Below, in pieces: positions 26,010 through 35,257 of a stretch of 64,000 bases of DNA (positions within the stretch are counted from its first letter, which is position 1; the number at the start of each line of letters is the position of its first letter). Source of the DNA: Paenibacillus sp. H1-7 (GTDB lineage Bacteria > Bacillota > Bacilli > Paenibacillales > NBRC-103111). Where the stretch lies: NCBI RefSeq assembly GCF_022354825.1, contig NZ_CP031168.1, forward strand, positions 3,659,501-3,723,500, read 5' to 3'. Under the pieces are notes generated by a model that worked only from the letters and a program-made list of their open reading frames with translations, was not told where the DNA came from and did not search any database. The position numbers were made by a program, and so were the translations under genes.

Positions 26010-27110
26010 ATGTCTTGGAGTTCCAATGTACAGCCTCAACAGCTCGATCCCAATATGCGCACCCATTCTTTGCAAGGGGACTGGGAGTGGTATTCTCCGC
26101 TTACGCCGCCGTTCCAGGTATATGGTTTCCCTTGGCTTGCCGAAGAAGGAATATACCGCAGACTGCCGCTTAATCCGAAGGAAGCTCTGCCATCCGCTAT
26201 CGACCGGTTGGCCAATTGCACCGCAGGCGGGCAAATTCGCTTCCGAACCGATGCAGAGCGGGTGGCTGTTCGCGTCCGGCTAGGCGGTACTGCTTCGATG
26301 GACCATATGCCTGCAACCGGGCAAAACGGCTTCGATGCCTATATCGGGGAGCCGGGGAGGGAACGGTATGTGGGAACATCCCGCATGAAGCTGCATGAAT
26401 CCGGCTATGAGTGCATCCTGTTTAGCGGGAGCAAACCGGACAAGCTGCGTACGGTCACTCTCAATTTTCCGCTGTACCAAAGCGTATCGGAGGTTGCCGT
26501 CGGTGTTGCTGCAGGCGCCGCCATCGAAGCGGATGAAACGTATCGAAGCCGGGGGAGAATCGTCTTTTACGGCACGTCGATTACTCAAGGCGGCTGCGCC
26601 GGCCGTCCGGGATTGGCCTACCCGCAGCAAATAGGCAGAGCGCTGGCAAGAGAGGTCATTAATCTGGGCTTTTCGGGCAACGGAAAGGGAGAAGCCGAGC
26701 TGGCAGCCGTCATCGGCACCATTTCGCGCGTCGATTGCTTCGTCGTCGATTATGAAGCGAACTGCAGCACAGAGCTTTATATGCAAACGCTGGAGCCGTT
26801 TATCCGGCAATATCGGTCCGCTCAACGTGAAGTGCCGATTCTCGTCGTTTCCCGTATTCCATACGCCAAAGAGCTGCTGGATCGATCCGTTACTGCGGAG
26901 AGGAAGAAGCGTTTGGTATTTGCAAAAGAAGTCGTAGGCAAGCTGTACCGCGACGGCGATGAACGGATTGCTTTTGTCGATGGCTCCCGCCTGCTGGGCA
27001 AACGGTATGACGAGTGCACGGTTGACGGCGTTCATCCGAATGATTTGGGCTTTACCCGTATGGCTAACGGCTTGCTTCCGGCGATTCAAAAAATAATAGG
27101 CGAACCGTAA
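26010..27110 (+). CDS. SGNH/GDSL hydrolase with GxDLY-type N-terminal domain
   Basis: About 366 residues. An N-terminal beta domain (about 10-165) contains 'GQNGFDAYIGE', which fits the GxDLY motif of the family that precedes Lipase_GDSL_3 domains. The SGNH domain follows (about 175-365). Block I is VFYGTSITQGG with the nucleophile Ser, a Gly/Asn-containing block is NLGFSGNGKGE, and block V is DGVHPNDLG with Asp and His. Such enzymes deacylate sugars or glycans, for example deacetylation of oligosaccharides. The ATG at 26010 is chosen because a perfect AGGAGG lies 9 bases upstream. There is no signal peptide. It is the first gene of the block that carries the ROK-type operators. Confidence 0.82.
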   Translation: MSWSSNVQPQQLDPNMRTHSLQGDWEWYSPLTPPFQVYGFPWLAEEGIYRRLPLNPKEALPSAIDRLANCTAGGQIRFRTDAERVAVRVRLGGTASMDHMPATGQNGFDAYIGEPGRERYVGTSRMKLHESGYECILFSGSKPDKLRTVTLNFPLYQSVSEVAVGVAAGAAIEADETYRSRGRIVFYGTSITQGGCAGRPGLAYPQQIGRALAREVINLGFSGNGKGEAELAAVIGTISRVDCFVVDYEANCSTELYMQTLEPFIRQYRSAQREVPILVVSRIPYAKELLDRSVTAERKKRLVFAKEVVGKLYRDGDERIAFVDGSRLLGKRYDECTVDGVHPNDLGFTRMANGLLPAIQKIIGEP

Positions 27111-27166
27111 AATAAAGTTGCGATTTAGGATTGTAGAAAGGAAAGCGATATCGTAAAATAATAATT

Positions 27167-27185
27167 AATCAATTTGATTTATAAT
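27167..27185 (+). promoter_or_regulatory. ROK-type operator and -10 box before the first phosphodiester glycosidase
   Basis: AATCAA T TTGATT (27167-27179) abuts a TATAAT -10 box (27180-27185). Here the operator would block the region just upstream of the -10. Confidence 0.6.
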
Positions 27186-27211
27186 TAAATATTTAATCGT
27201 AGAAGGGTGGA

Positions 27212-27238
27212 ATGATACCATTCAACCGGATACAATGA
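27212..27238 (+). CDS. Eight-codon upstream ORF coupled to the phosphodiester glycosidase gene
   Basis: The best RBS in this leader, AGAAGGGTGG, precedes ATG 27212, which opens the peptide MIPFNRIQ. Its TGA stop overlaps the ATG of the glycosidase gene (ATGA). The glycosidase ATG has no RBS of its own at normal distance, so its translation probably depends on the small ORF. Confidence 0.45.
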   Translation: MIPFNRIQ

Positions 27239-29724
27239 TGCAAACTCATCTCAATAACGGGTGGCGAATCGTCAACGAAGCCGAATTCCAGGTGTCCCCC
27301 GGCGTCAGGCACTTCAGGCAGAGGCTCTTAGGAGAGCAGCTGTTACAGTCCGTGCACATGATAGAGCTTGACCCGGCTCATGAGTACGTCAGGCTGGAGC
27401 CGGTCTCTTCCTCACACAAGGTCCATCGATTGGAGACGGTAGGAAACTTGATGGCGGAGTTGGAGCAGGAAGGGAAAAGGGTCGTCGCAGGGATTAACGG
27501 CGATTTCTTCAGCTATGCGGGCGTTCCTTCCGGGCTGCAAATGATTGATGGTGAAATCATCACTTCTCCCGAAACCATCAAGGTCGCTATGGCTGTTATG
27601 CGTGACGGCAGTGTAAGGCTGGAGAGAGGAATTACGATGAGCGCCGAACTGTGCTGTGAAAACGGATACATGACACCGGTTGGCATGGTGAACCGCGCCA
27701 TTTCGCCTAAACAAGCGGATATGACTGCCGTATATACGTGGCGTTACGGCTCGACTAACAAAAGAGCGGGAACGGCCGGCCGTCTGGAAATTACGGTTGC
27801 TACGGCAGAGCGGCAGCTAACGCTAAAGCCCGGTATTCCCGTTATGGGAATCGTTCAAGCCATTGCAGAACAATGCGGCGAAGCGGAAATCGCTCCCGGA
27901 AGCTGGGTTATTTCGGCTGCGGGCTCTGCAGCGGAGCATTGCCGCAGACATATGCAGATCGGCCAGACCGTTACACTTCGCATGAATTACAATAAAGATT
28001 TCAACAACGCCGTGCACGTGTTATCGGGCAATTCCACACTGGGCATGGAGCTTCTACAGGATGGCATCATTCCATCATCTGTATGGGACCCGGACGTAAG
28101 GCTGAACAGTGACCGGCACCCTAGAACCTTTCTGGGAACGAAAGGCGGCAAGCTGTATTTGTTTGCGGTCGACGGCAGGAGCCCCGGACATTCGGACGGG
28201 ATGACCTTGGCCGAGCAAGCGGTTTATTTGCAGCAGCTCGGTATGGAGCAGGCGATCAATCTGGACGGAGGCGGCTCTACAACCTGTTACTTGAGAATCC
28301 CGGGAGAACAACGGGCGGAGCTGATCAATCGGCCGTCCGACGGCTTCGAGAGAAAAATTGGCAATGCACTGGCTGTTATATCAAGCGCGCCAGCTCGCGA
28401 GCTATCGGAGCTGATCGTGACTCCCGATCCGGTGCGGATCATCGCCGGAGGCCGTATCGCCTTCGGTGTCAAGGGTCATGACCGGCATCTCAATGCGATC
28501 AGGATTCATGCAGCGGACCTGCATTGGTCTGCCGAAGAATCCATCGGCACAATCGACGATGAAGGCTGTTTCACTGCCGGACCTAAGGCCGCAAGCGGGC
28601 AAGTGATCGTCCGTCACGGAGCTGTGACCCGGTCCGTCCAAGTACAGGTAATCGATGCATTAGCCCGGATCGATATTGCTCCTTCCAAGGCTGCTGTAGA
28701 GCCTGGCGGGAGTTGTCAACTGTACATTCGTGCTTACGACGATTATGGTCATCCGATTATAGTGCCTAATGAACTCGTATCTTGGACCTCGGACGAGAGC
28801 ATTGGCGAGATGAATGCTTCCGGCGTATTGCAAGCCGTTACCACCGAAGCTCGCGGTACAGTCACTGCCGTTTGGGGAGGACTGCGTGCCCGTTCCTACG
28901 TTCAGGTCGGCAAACCGCACCGGATGATCGCCGATTTTGAAACATTGGATGGAATCCGAGTCCACGAAACGGGTACTGTGCCCGGCGCCGTTAATCTGAG
29001 CAAAGTCGCGAGGCCTTTGCCGGTTCGTTTCGGGACGTTTTCCGGCAGGCTTACCTACGAATTCGTCAGTGGAACGGAGAACTCTCATATCCGTATTTCG
29101 ATGCTTAACGAGCAAGGATTCTCCGGGCGGTTGCTCGAGGGGAATCCGTTCCGGTTTGGCTTATGGGTGAACGGGGACCGAAGCGGCAACGGCATGAAGC
29201 TCGTTGTTGAAGATTCCGAAGGGAACCTGCATTCGTTACCGATAACCGGACCGGCCGGACTGAATTGGAAAGGCTGGAAATACGTTTGCGCAGAAGTCGA
29301 TCCTTCCCAAGGCTCACCGTTACGGGTTCATTCGCTTATATTAGTTGGGACACCGGGAGCCAAGCCGTCAGGTGTTATCTATTTGGATCATTTCAGGGCG
29401 GAATATACGGATTTCAATGAGGATGTCGAGGGGCCGACGTTCGATCAAATGCAGCCTGCCGAGAATGCAGAAGTCACTAGCAAGCGGCCGCTGCTTCAAG
29501 TTCACGCGACCGATCCGGGCAGCGGGGTAGATCCTTCGTCCATTCGGGTTTGGCTCAATGACAGGCATATGCGCCACCGCTACTTTCCCGGCACAGGGAG
29601 AATCGAATGCTTGCTTGATACGGACCTAGAGCCCGGGCCTTACCAGGTCACCGTCGAGGCTTCCGATATGGAGCGAAATGCTGCGGTACCTGCATGCTCC
29701 TGGCATTTTACGGTCGTAGGTTAG
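27235..29724 (+). CDS. Phosphodiester glycosidase (NAGPA-like) without signal peptide
   Basis: An 829-residue protein. The N-terminal domain (about 10-385) is of the phosphodiester glycosidase family (related to human NAGPA 'uncovering enzyme'), with GINGDFF (86-92), SDRHPRT (292-298), VDGRSPGHSDGMT (312-324) and NLDGGGSTT (342-350). Two bacterial Ig-like domains follow (about 390-570), then a jelly-roll carbohydrate-binding-like domain (about 575-725, 'GLNWKGWKYVCAEVD...GVIYLDHFRAEY') and a final Ig-like domain ('DPGSGVDPSSIRVWLND'). The family hydrolyses sugar-1-phosphodiester bonds. The protein begins directly at the domain, with no signal peptide. A longer, secreted paralogue lies 1.5 kb downstream. 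Translation appears coupled to a tiny upstream ORF. Confidence 0.8.
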   Translation: MMQTHLNNGWRIVNEAEFQVSPGVRHFRQRLLGEQLLQSVHMIELDPAHEYVRLEPVSSSHKVHRLETVGNLMAELEQEGKRVVAGINGDFFSYAGVPSGLQMIDGEIITSPETIKVAMAVMRDGSVRLERGITMSAELCCENGYMTPVGMVNRAISPKQADMTAVYTWRYGSTNKRAGTAGRLEITVATAERQLTLKPGIPVMGIVQAIAEQCGEAEIAPGSWVISAAGSAAEHCRRHMQIGQTVTLRMNYNKDFNNAVHVLSGNSTLGMELLQDGIIPSSVWDPDVRLNSDRHPRTFLGTKGGKLYLFAVDGRSPGHSDGMTLAEQAVYLQQLGMEQAINLDGGGSTTCYLRIPGEQRAELINRPSDGFERKIGNALAVISSAPARELSELIVTPDPVRIIAGGRIAFGVKGHDRHLNAIRIHAADLHWSAEESIGTIDDEGCFTAGPKAASGQVIVRHGAVTRSVQVQVIDALARIDIAPSKAAVEPGGSCQLYIRAYDDYGHPIIVPNELVSWTSDESIGEMNASGVLQAVTTEARGTVTAVWGGLRARSYVQVGKPHRMIADFETLDGIRVHETGTVPGAVNLSKVARPLPVRFGTFSGRLTYEFVSGTENSHIRISMLNEQGFSGRLLEGNPFRFGLWVNGDRSGNGMKLVVEDSEGNLHSLPITGPAGLNWKGWKYVCAEVDPSQGSPLRVHSLILVGTPGAKPSGVIYLDHFRAEYTDFNEDVEGPTFDQMQPAENAEVTSKRPLLQVHATDPGSGVDPSSIRVWLNDRHMRHRYFPGTGRIECLLDTDLEPGPYQVTVEASDMERNAAVPACSWHFTVVG

Positions 29725-29775
29725 CCTCCGCTCGTACAGTTCAACCAAAATCAATATAAAAAGGTGAGAAAACCC

Positions 29776-31122
29776 ATGATAACCAGAAGTCGTCTTTCTA
29801 TGGCTCTGCTGCTCTCATTATCCGCTGCGATAGCTGCAGCCGGCTGCTCGAATTCGGCGCAAACGCCGGCAAAAGGAAACACCGCAGGCACGGAAGCCCC
29901 GGCCAAGGCGGAGGAGCTTGTTATCACCGAACCGGTTACCGTGAAGCTCTACTCCCATAGTGCAGCGATCAATACGCCTAAAGATGTGGACGCCCTGTTC
30001 GGTACGGTCAAGAAAAAGCATCCGAATATTAACATTGAGCTCATAAAAGGAGTAAAGCTAACCGATATGATCGCTGCCGGCGAGGTGCCGGATCTGATTG
30101 CTACGACGCATTTTTATATGAACGATCTGCTCCCCCTTGGCGTAGTCAGCGATATGAACGAATTCGTCAAAAAGTATCAAGTCGATCTCAGCAAATTTGA
30201 ACCGCAAGCCATCAGTGCCATCAAATCGTATGGGAAAAAAGGGGAGCTGTACGGAATTCCTTACACGCTGAACTATGGAGTGCTTATTTACAACAAAGAT
30301 ATTTTCGATCGATTCGGAGTCCCTTATCCGAAGGACGGCATGAAGTGGGAGGAGATTATTGAGCTGTCCAAAAGGCTGACCCGGGAAGAAAACGGAGTGC
30401 AATATTTGGGCTTCGATCCGGGCACGGAGCGCACTTTTTCCAGAGGCTATTCCTTGGGCACCGTGAATGACAAAGGACAGCCGATCTTCGATTCTGAAGG
30501 ATATAAGAAAACATTCGGTTTGCTCAAGCAGATGTATGAAATTCCCGGATATATCGATCCGAAGAATAAATTTCAATATGGCGTCGATTATTTCATAAAA
30601 GATCAGAAGCTTGCCATGTTCCCTTCTTGGCTTGCCGCCATCACCAGCCGTCTTCCCCAGCTCACTGAAGGGGGTAAAGAAGGCTTCAACTGGGATGTAG
30701 CCGGTCATCCAGTGTTTGACGATCGGCCGGGGATCGGCAGGGAAATTGAGTTTCAATCGTTCATTGTTCCGCCGACAAGCAAAAACAAGGAAGCGGCTTA
30801 CCGCGTCATTCTGACGATGATCAGTGAAGAATCGCAGCAGGAAATGAATCGCGGCAACAATTTGACCATCTTAAACAATCCGGAGCTCAAAAAGCAGTTT
30901 GCATCGAATACGGATATTTATAAAGGCAAAAATCTGGAAGGGATTTTCAAGGTAAAACCGGCGCCCGCACCTGTTAACTCCGAGTATGACAACGAGAATT
31001 ATAAGTTTTTACGGGAAGGCTTGAACGGCATGCTATTTGACAAGAAGGACATCAATACAATTCTGCGCGAGGCGAATGAAAAGGCCGCCAACTATATGCA
31101 GGCCGAGCAGGCGCGAAAATAA
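29776..31122 (+). CDS. Orphan ABC solute-binding lipoprotein
   Basis: A 448-residue lipoprotein with signal peptide and lipobox AAGC (Cys near residue 24). A family 1 sugar-binding fold follows, with 'LYGIPYTLNYGVLIYNKDIFDRFGVPYPKDGMKWEEIIELSKRLT'. The ATG at 29776 is preferred because AAGGTGAG precedes it at normal distance. No permease or ATPase gene is nearby, so it must use permeases encoded elsewhere or act as a sensor. It lies between two related glycosidases, suggesting it captures their product. It resembles the binding protein at 56764-58086 through the 'FDRFG(I/V)PYP' region and the shared 'KKDINT(I/V)LREA' ending. Confidence 0.85.
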   Translation: MITRSRLSMALLLSLSAAIAAAGCSNSAQTPAKGNTAGTEAPAKAEELVITEPVTVKLYSHSAAINTPKDVDALFGTVKKKHPNINIELIKGVKLTDMIAAGEVPDLIATTHFYMNDLLPLGVVSDMNEFVKKYQVDLSKFEPQAISAIKSYGKKGELYGIPYTLNYGVLIYNKDIFDRFGVPYPKDGMKWEEIIELSKRLTREENGVQYLGFDPGTERTFSRGYSLGTVNDKGQPIFDSEGYKKTFGLLKQMYEIPGYIDPKNKFQYGVDYFIKDQKLAMFPSWLAAITSRLPQLTEGGKEGFNWDVAGHPVFDDRPGIGREIEFQSFIVPPTSKNKEAAYRVILTMISEESQQEMNRGNNLTILNNPELKKQFASNTDIYKGKNLEGIFKVKPAPAPVNSEYDNENYKFLREGLNGMLFDKKDINTILREANEKAANYMQAEQARK

Positions 31123-31249
31123 GTAAGGATAAGCAAACGGGCAGGCATTGTTCAACAGGAGGCACTGCCGGACGGCCGGAATGCTGGTCAGTTCTGCTGC
31201 CTCCCGATCATTTCGCGTTCGGAAATAAGAGAGGAGTGAGTGAGGGCTT

Positions 31250-34200
31250 ATGCAATATGTCGGCATATCTTGGAGAAAAGCCATTACGGCGTTGCTTGCG
31301 ATCCAGCTGCTGATTTTGCCTGTCCTTGAGCAGGCTGGACAGCCTTACTTTGTTCGTGCCGAGGAGGCGCCGACGTCAGCGGCAACAGCTACAGCAGCTA
31401 CAGCTACAACGACCAATTCGGCGAAGGTGTCATGGCAAACGATAGAGGAAAGTCAATATCCCGTCTCTCCGGGCGTAGTACATACGAGCCGTACGTTGAC
31501 AGGCAACGGGCTGAAGGAATCCGTTCATCTGCTGGAGATCGATCCGTCGAATCCTTACGTGAAAGTGGAGGCGGTTTCATCCCATGGGGAAGTGTCCGAG
31601 CTCGGGACGGTGAATGAGATGCTCCGTCAGCTGGAGAGCAAAGGCGGGCGCCCTGTGGCGGGAACGAACGGGGATTTCTTCAGTTCGCTCGGGGTTCCGT
31701 CCGGATTGATGATATCGAACGGCGAGCTGGTCAGCTCACCTTCGACCAGCAAAGTAGCGATGGCCATTATGAAAGATCATACCGTAAAGATCGAAGATAA
31801 TGTGACGATGACCTCGAAGCTGACCAAAGACAACGGCGAATCGTTAACCTTAACCATGATTAACAGAACTCGTGTCGCAACGCATACGAATCATGCTTTC
31901 TTGTACAATTGGCGTTTCGGAAGCTCAACACGGACACCGCAAGGCGGTGTGGAGGTCGTCGTTCGCGCCGATGATCCGGCCTATAAGCTCATCCCCGGCC
32001 AGCCGGTTAGCGCAACGGTCGTGACAGTTGCCGAATCGGCGGACACGGCTATCGAGCCGGGCACGTTCGTTTTGTCGGCAACCGGCTCCAAGGCGGATTG
32101 GATAAGGCAGAAGCTGTCCGCAGGGACGAGACTACGGCTCGACATCGCTTTCAGTAAGGGTTTTGGTGATGCGGAGCAGGTAATCTCAGGCAACTCGACG
32201 CTCGGGTATGTTCTGATAAGAAACGGCGAGGTGTCTCCGACGGTTCTCGACCCGGCGGATCCGAATACGAGCGACAGGCACCCGCGCACGATGGTTGCTT
32301 CGAAACAAGGCAAGCTGTATATCTTGACCGTAGACGGCCGTCAGCCGGGTCACTCCGATGGCATTACGATGGCGGAGGGCGCGTATTATTTGCAAAGTCT
32401 CGGCATGGAGAACGCGATTAACATTGACGGCGGAGGGTCAACCACGTACTACGTGAGGCAGCCGGGAGATGAGCATCCGAGTCTGCTCAATCGTCCGTCC
32501 GACGGTCACGACCGCGAGGTCGGCAATGGCATCGCCGTCTTGTCGACGGCACCGGTAACCGCATTAAGCCGTCTGGTTGTATCGCCGGACAGCCCGGTTC
32601 AGGTTGCGGCAGGCAGCCGCTTGTCGTTCGAATTGAAAGGGCAGGACGAATACTTTAACGGTGTACCCGTCAAGCCCGAGGAAGTCCAATGGTCAGCTCA
32701 GGGCAGCATTGGAGCTTTTGATGGTCCGGGAGCGTTTACCGCATCCATGAGCCCTGCTTCCGGCATTTTGACGGTACAAAGCGGAAATGCGGTCAAACTA
32801 ATCGACATCACCGTTGTAGATCGTGCAGACCGCTTGACGCTATCGCCGAATCCGGCGGTGATCGAACCGGGCGCAGCGGTACGTTTTACCGCAGCGGCAG
32901 CCGATTCGCAGGGGCGACCGATTTGGATTTCGCCGGATCGGATCGGCTGGTCCGCGGAAGGAGCTATCGGCTCCATTGATGCCAACGGGACTCTGCAGTC
33001 CGTGAACGGAACGGCCGACGGCAAGGTGACAGCCTCCTATAACGGAGTCAAGGCAGAGGCTTTCGTTCAGGTCGGCAAGCCGCCGCTGCTGCTGGAGCCA
33101 TTCGAAGGAACCGGGAATATGCAGACGAAGGAATCGAATGCCGTCGCCGGCTCCGTTACCATCACCGCCGTTGCCCGGCCGAATCCGGTCCGCTACGGAA
33201 CCAAAGCCGTGAAGCTGACCTATGATTTTACAGGAAAATCGGGCAGCTCTAACGCTTATGTCAATCTGCTGAACGATGCGGGAGAGATAGGACGCGAAGT
33301 GGAAGGCAAGCCTTACCGGATCGGGATGTGGGTATACGGCGACTCCAACCGACATTGGCTTCGTTTGGGCGTCACAGACGGCATGGGGACGAGCCGCGTT
33401 TTCAATTTCACCCAGCCCGGAGGACTGGATTGGACCGGATGGAAATATGTGACCGCGGATGTTCCCGAGAACACGATCTTTCCGTTGAAGGTTCGTTATG
33501 TGCTTGTGAATGAGACAGATGAAACGAATAAAAACAGCGGCGCCGTCTATCTGGACAATTTGCGGGCCGAGTACATGGATTTGGGTGAAGATGTGACAGG
33601 ACCTGTGTTCGGTGTCTCTACTCCGGCACCGGACTCGGAAGTGCAGGGGCTTAGACCTGAGATTGCTATCGGGATAACCGATGCTGGTACCGGAGTCGAT
33701 CCGGGATCGATCCACTTCACCGTTGACGGCGTAGCTGTAGATCATCAGTATGACGAAGCTCTAGGTACGATTCGTGCGGTTCTGCGGAACGATCTGACCG
33801 AAGGAGAGCATGTGGTACGCGTGGACGCAGCCGATCGCGCAGGTACTTATGCCATTCCATCCGCTGGATGGTCGTTCCGGGTGAAGGCTCCGGATACCGA
33901 ACCGCCGAGATGGGGAGACGGAGCGGGATTGACGGTTACGGATATTACCTATCATTCCGTGAAGCTGAGCTGGAGAGAGGCTGCGGACAATGCAGCCGTG
34001 CACGGATACCGTATATTCCAGGACGGCGTATCCGTTGCATCCGTCACCTCATCCGTTTACACGGCTACAGTAGACAGCCTTGCAGCCAATACCCGGTATG
34101 CCTTTGAGATAGAAGCCTTCGATCCATCCGGCAACACGGTACGAAGCGGTGCAATAACAGTTACAACGGCTGGAGATCCTGTGCCTCCGGCGTCACCTTC

Positions 34201-34504
34201 GCAAATCCGAGTCAGCGGTCACGGACACGAAATTCAAGCTTCTTTTACACCGCCAACGGACAACGATTATGCCGGCACGCGGATAGTTATTTTGCGGAAC
34301 GGGAAAGAAGGAGGCAAGGAGGGCGAAGCGGATTCGCAGTTTTTGCCGCCTGGAATCCGGGAGATGAAATCGACTTGGTTGAAGCACGGGAAATACGAAG
34401 TCAGCATTTGGGCCGAGGATACTAGCGGCAACCGGTCTGCACCAGCAGTATTTGAGGTCAAATTGAACGAAGGGAACGGGGAAGAAGAAACCTCAGCATT
34501 GTAG
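31250..34504 (+). CDS. Secreted phosphodiester glycosidase (NAGPA-like), multidomain
   Basis: The 1084-residue protein begins with a signal peptide (hydrophobic core about 12-28) and a Thr/Ala linker. A phosphodiester glycosidase domain follows (about 60-435) with GTNGDFF, SDRHPRT, VDGRQPGHSDGIT and NIDGGGSTT. Two Ig-like domains (about 440-620), a jelly-roll carbohydrate-binding-like domain ('GLDWTGWKYVTADVPE...GAVYLDNLRAEY'), an Ig-like domain ('DAGTGVDPGSIHFTVDG'), a fibronectin III domain ('SVKLSWREAADNAAVHGYRI') and a last beta domain complete it. It matches the 829-residue neighbour along that protein's full length and adds the signal peptide and C-terminal domains. The secreted form probably removes phosphodiester-linked sugars from external polymers. 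Confidence 0.85.
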   Translation: MQYVGISWRKAITALLAIQLLILPVLEQAGQPYFVRAEEAPTSAATATAATATTTNSAKVSWQTIEESQYPVSPGVVHTSRTLTGNGLKESVHLLEIDPSNPYVKVEAVSSHGEVSELGTVNEMLRQLESKGGRPVAGTNGDFFSSLGVPSGLMISNGELVSSPSTSKVAMAIMKDHTVKIEDNVTMTSKLTKDNGESLTLTMINRTRVATHTNHAFLYNWRFGSSTRTPQGGVEVVVRADDPAYKLIPGQPVSATVVTVAESADTAIEPGTFVLSATGSKADWIRQKLSAGTRLRLDIAFSKGFGDAEQVISGNSTLGYVLIRNGEVSPTVLDPADPNTSDRHPRTMVASKQGKLYILTVDGRQPGHSDGITMAEGAYYLQSLGMENAINIDGGGSTTYYVRQPGDEHPSLLNRPSDGHDREVGNGIAVLSTAPVTALSRLVVSPDSPVQVAAGSRLSFELKGQDEYFNGVPVKPEEVQWSAQGSIGAFDGPGAFTASMSPASGILTVQSGNAVKLIDITVVDRADRLTLSPNPAVIEPGAAVRFTAAAADSQGRPIWISPDRIGWSAEGAIGSIDANGTLQSVNGTADGKVTASYNGVKAEAFVQVGKPPLLLEPFEGTGNMQTKESNAVAGSVTITAVARPNPVRYGTKAVKLTYDFTGKSGSSNAYVNLLNDAGEIGREVEGKPYRIGMWVYGDSNRHWLRLGVTDGMGTSRVFNFTQPGGLDWTGWKYVTADVPENTIFPLKVRYVLVNETDETNKNSGAVYLDNLRAEYMDLGEDVTGPVFGVSTPAPDSEVQGLRPEIAIGITDAGTGVDPGSIHFTVDGVAVDHQYDEALGTIRAVLRNDLTEGEHVVRVDAADRAGTYAIPSAGWSFRVKAPDTEPPRWGDGAGLTVTDITYHSVKLSWREAADNAAVHGYRIFQDGVSVASVTSSVYTATVDSLAANTRYAFEIEAFDPSGNTVRSGAITVTTAGDPVPPASPSQIRVSGHGHEIQASFTPPTDNDYAGTRIVILRNGKEGGKEGEADSQFLPPGIREMKSTWLKHGKYEVSIWAEDTSGNRSAPAVFEVKLNEGNGEEETSAL

Positions 34505-34564
34505 CGAACTATACGTCAATCTGCGAATGGTTTCGATTGAAGTATGACGCTGAATGTCGTACAA

Positions 34565-34584
34565 TATAATTAATCAAATTGATT
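34565..34584 (+). promoter_or_regulatory. -10 box and ROK-type operator before ydcF-rok
   Basis: TATAAT (34565-34570) is followed at once by AATCAA A TTGATT (34572-34584) and an extra GATTAA. Because the ROK gene is second in this operon, the site suggests autoregulation. Confidence 0.65.
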
Positions 34585-34624
34585 GATTAACAGATCGTTA
34601 CTTTTTGCAGAAAGGAATATCAGC

Positions 34625-35257
34625 ATGTGGGAAATGTTGTTACTTGGTTTGGGATGTACGGCAGCGGCAGTTCCGTTGTTGTACTTCGTCTGGATGCATA
34701 CAAGCCAAAGAAGAAAGAGGGATGCGGACGCTTTAATTGTGCTCGGCTATCGCTGCGACGGTAACCGCATTCATCCTCTTTTGCAGGAAAGGCTGGATAT
34801 AGCGATGCGGCTGTTTCGCGAGAATCGGTACCGCTATATGATCTTGTCCGGCGGGGCTGTGAAATCGGAAATTACGGAAGCGGACATAATGAGGGAATAC
34901 CTTCTGAAGCAGGGAATGGATGATGATTGCCTCCTCTTGGAGACCCAATCCCGCAATACGGTGCACAATATGGTGAACTGTAAAGCGCTGCTTCAGGAAC
35001 ACGGGCTGGACAGCTGTGTCCTTATTTCCAATTCTTTTCATTTGCGGCGCATGGGGTATATAATGAAGTCATTGCAAATCCCGGCGTCCCTGTATGCAAG
35101 CCGTAATTGGAACAGCATCGTGAAGCTGCAGTGGAAACTGACGTTTCAGGAGATACGGGCTTTCCGCTTGACCCTCCCGTGGCTGGAGCAAGCAATCCAT
35201 ATGAATTCGCCCCAGACGATGGGGAGCAAGAAAGGTGCTGCATCCCGTGAAGCCTGA
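34625..35257 (+). CDS. YdcF-like DUF218 membrane protein
   Basis: About 210 residues. One N-terminal membrane segment (about 3-22) is followed by the DUF218 fold: 'DALIVLGYRCDGNRIHPLLQERLDIAMRLF', 'YMILSGGAVKSEITEADIMREYLLKQGM', 'LLETQSRNTVHNMVNCKALL', and 'VLISNSFHLRRMGYIMKSL'. The family includes SanA/YdcF/ElyC proteins linked to envelope polysaccharide metabolism; the biochemical activity is uncertain. The ATG at 34625 has AGAAAGGA upstream. The ROK gene begins inside its end, so the two are coupled. Presence in a phosphodiester-glycan cluster suggests action on a lipid- or phosphate-linked glycan, which is inference. Confidence 0.75.
   Translation: MWEMLLLGLGCTAAAVPLLYFVWMHTSQRRKRDADALIVLGYRCDGNRIHPLLQERLDIAMRLFRENRYRYMILSGGAVKSEITEADIMREYLLKQGMDDDCLLLETQSRNTVHNMVNCKALLQEHGLDSCVLISNSFHLRRMGYIMKSLQIPASLYASRNWNSIVKLQWKLTFQEIRAFRLTLPWLEQAIHMNSPQTMGSKKGAASREA

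Noticed and set aside
32840..33745. Minus-strand open frame opposite the secreted glycosidase gene
   Set aside because: No RBS or family motif, and the plus-strand multidomain protein is conserved with its paralogue.
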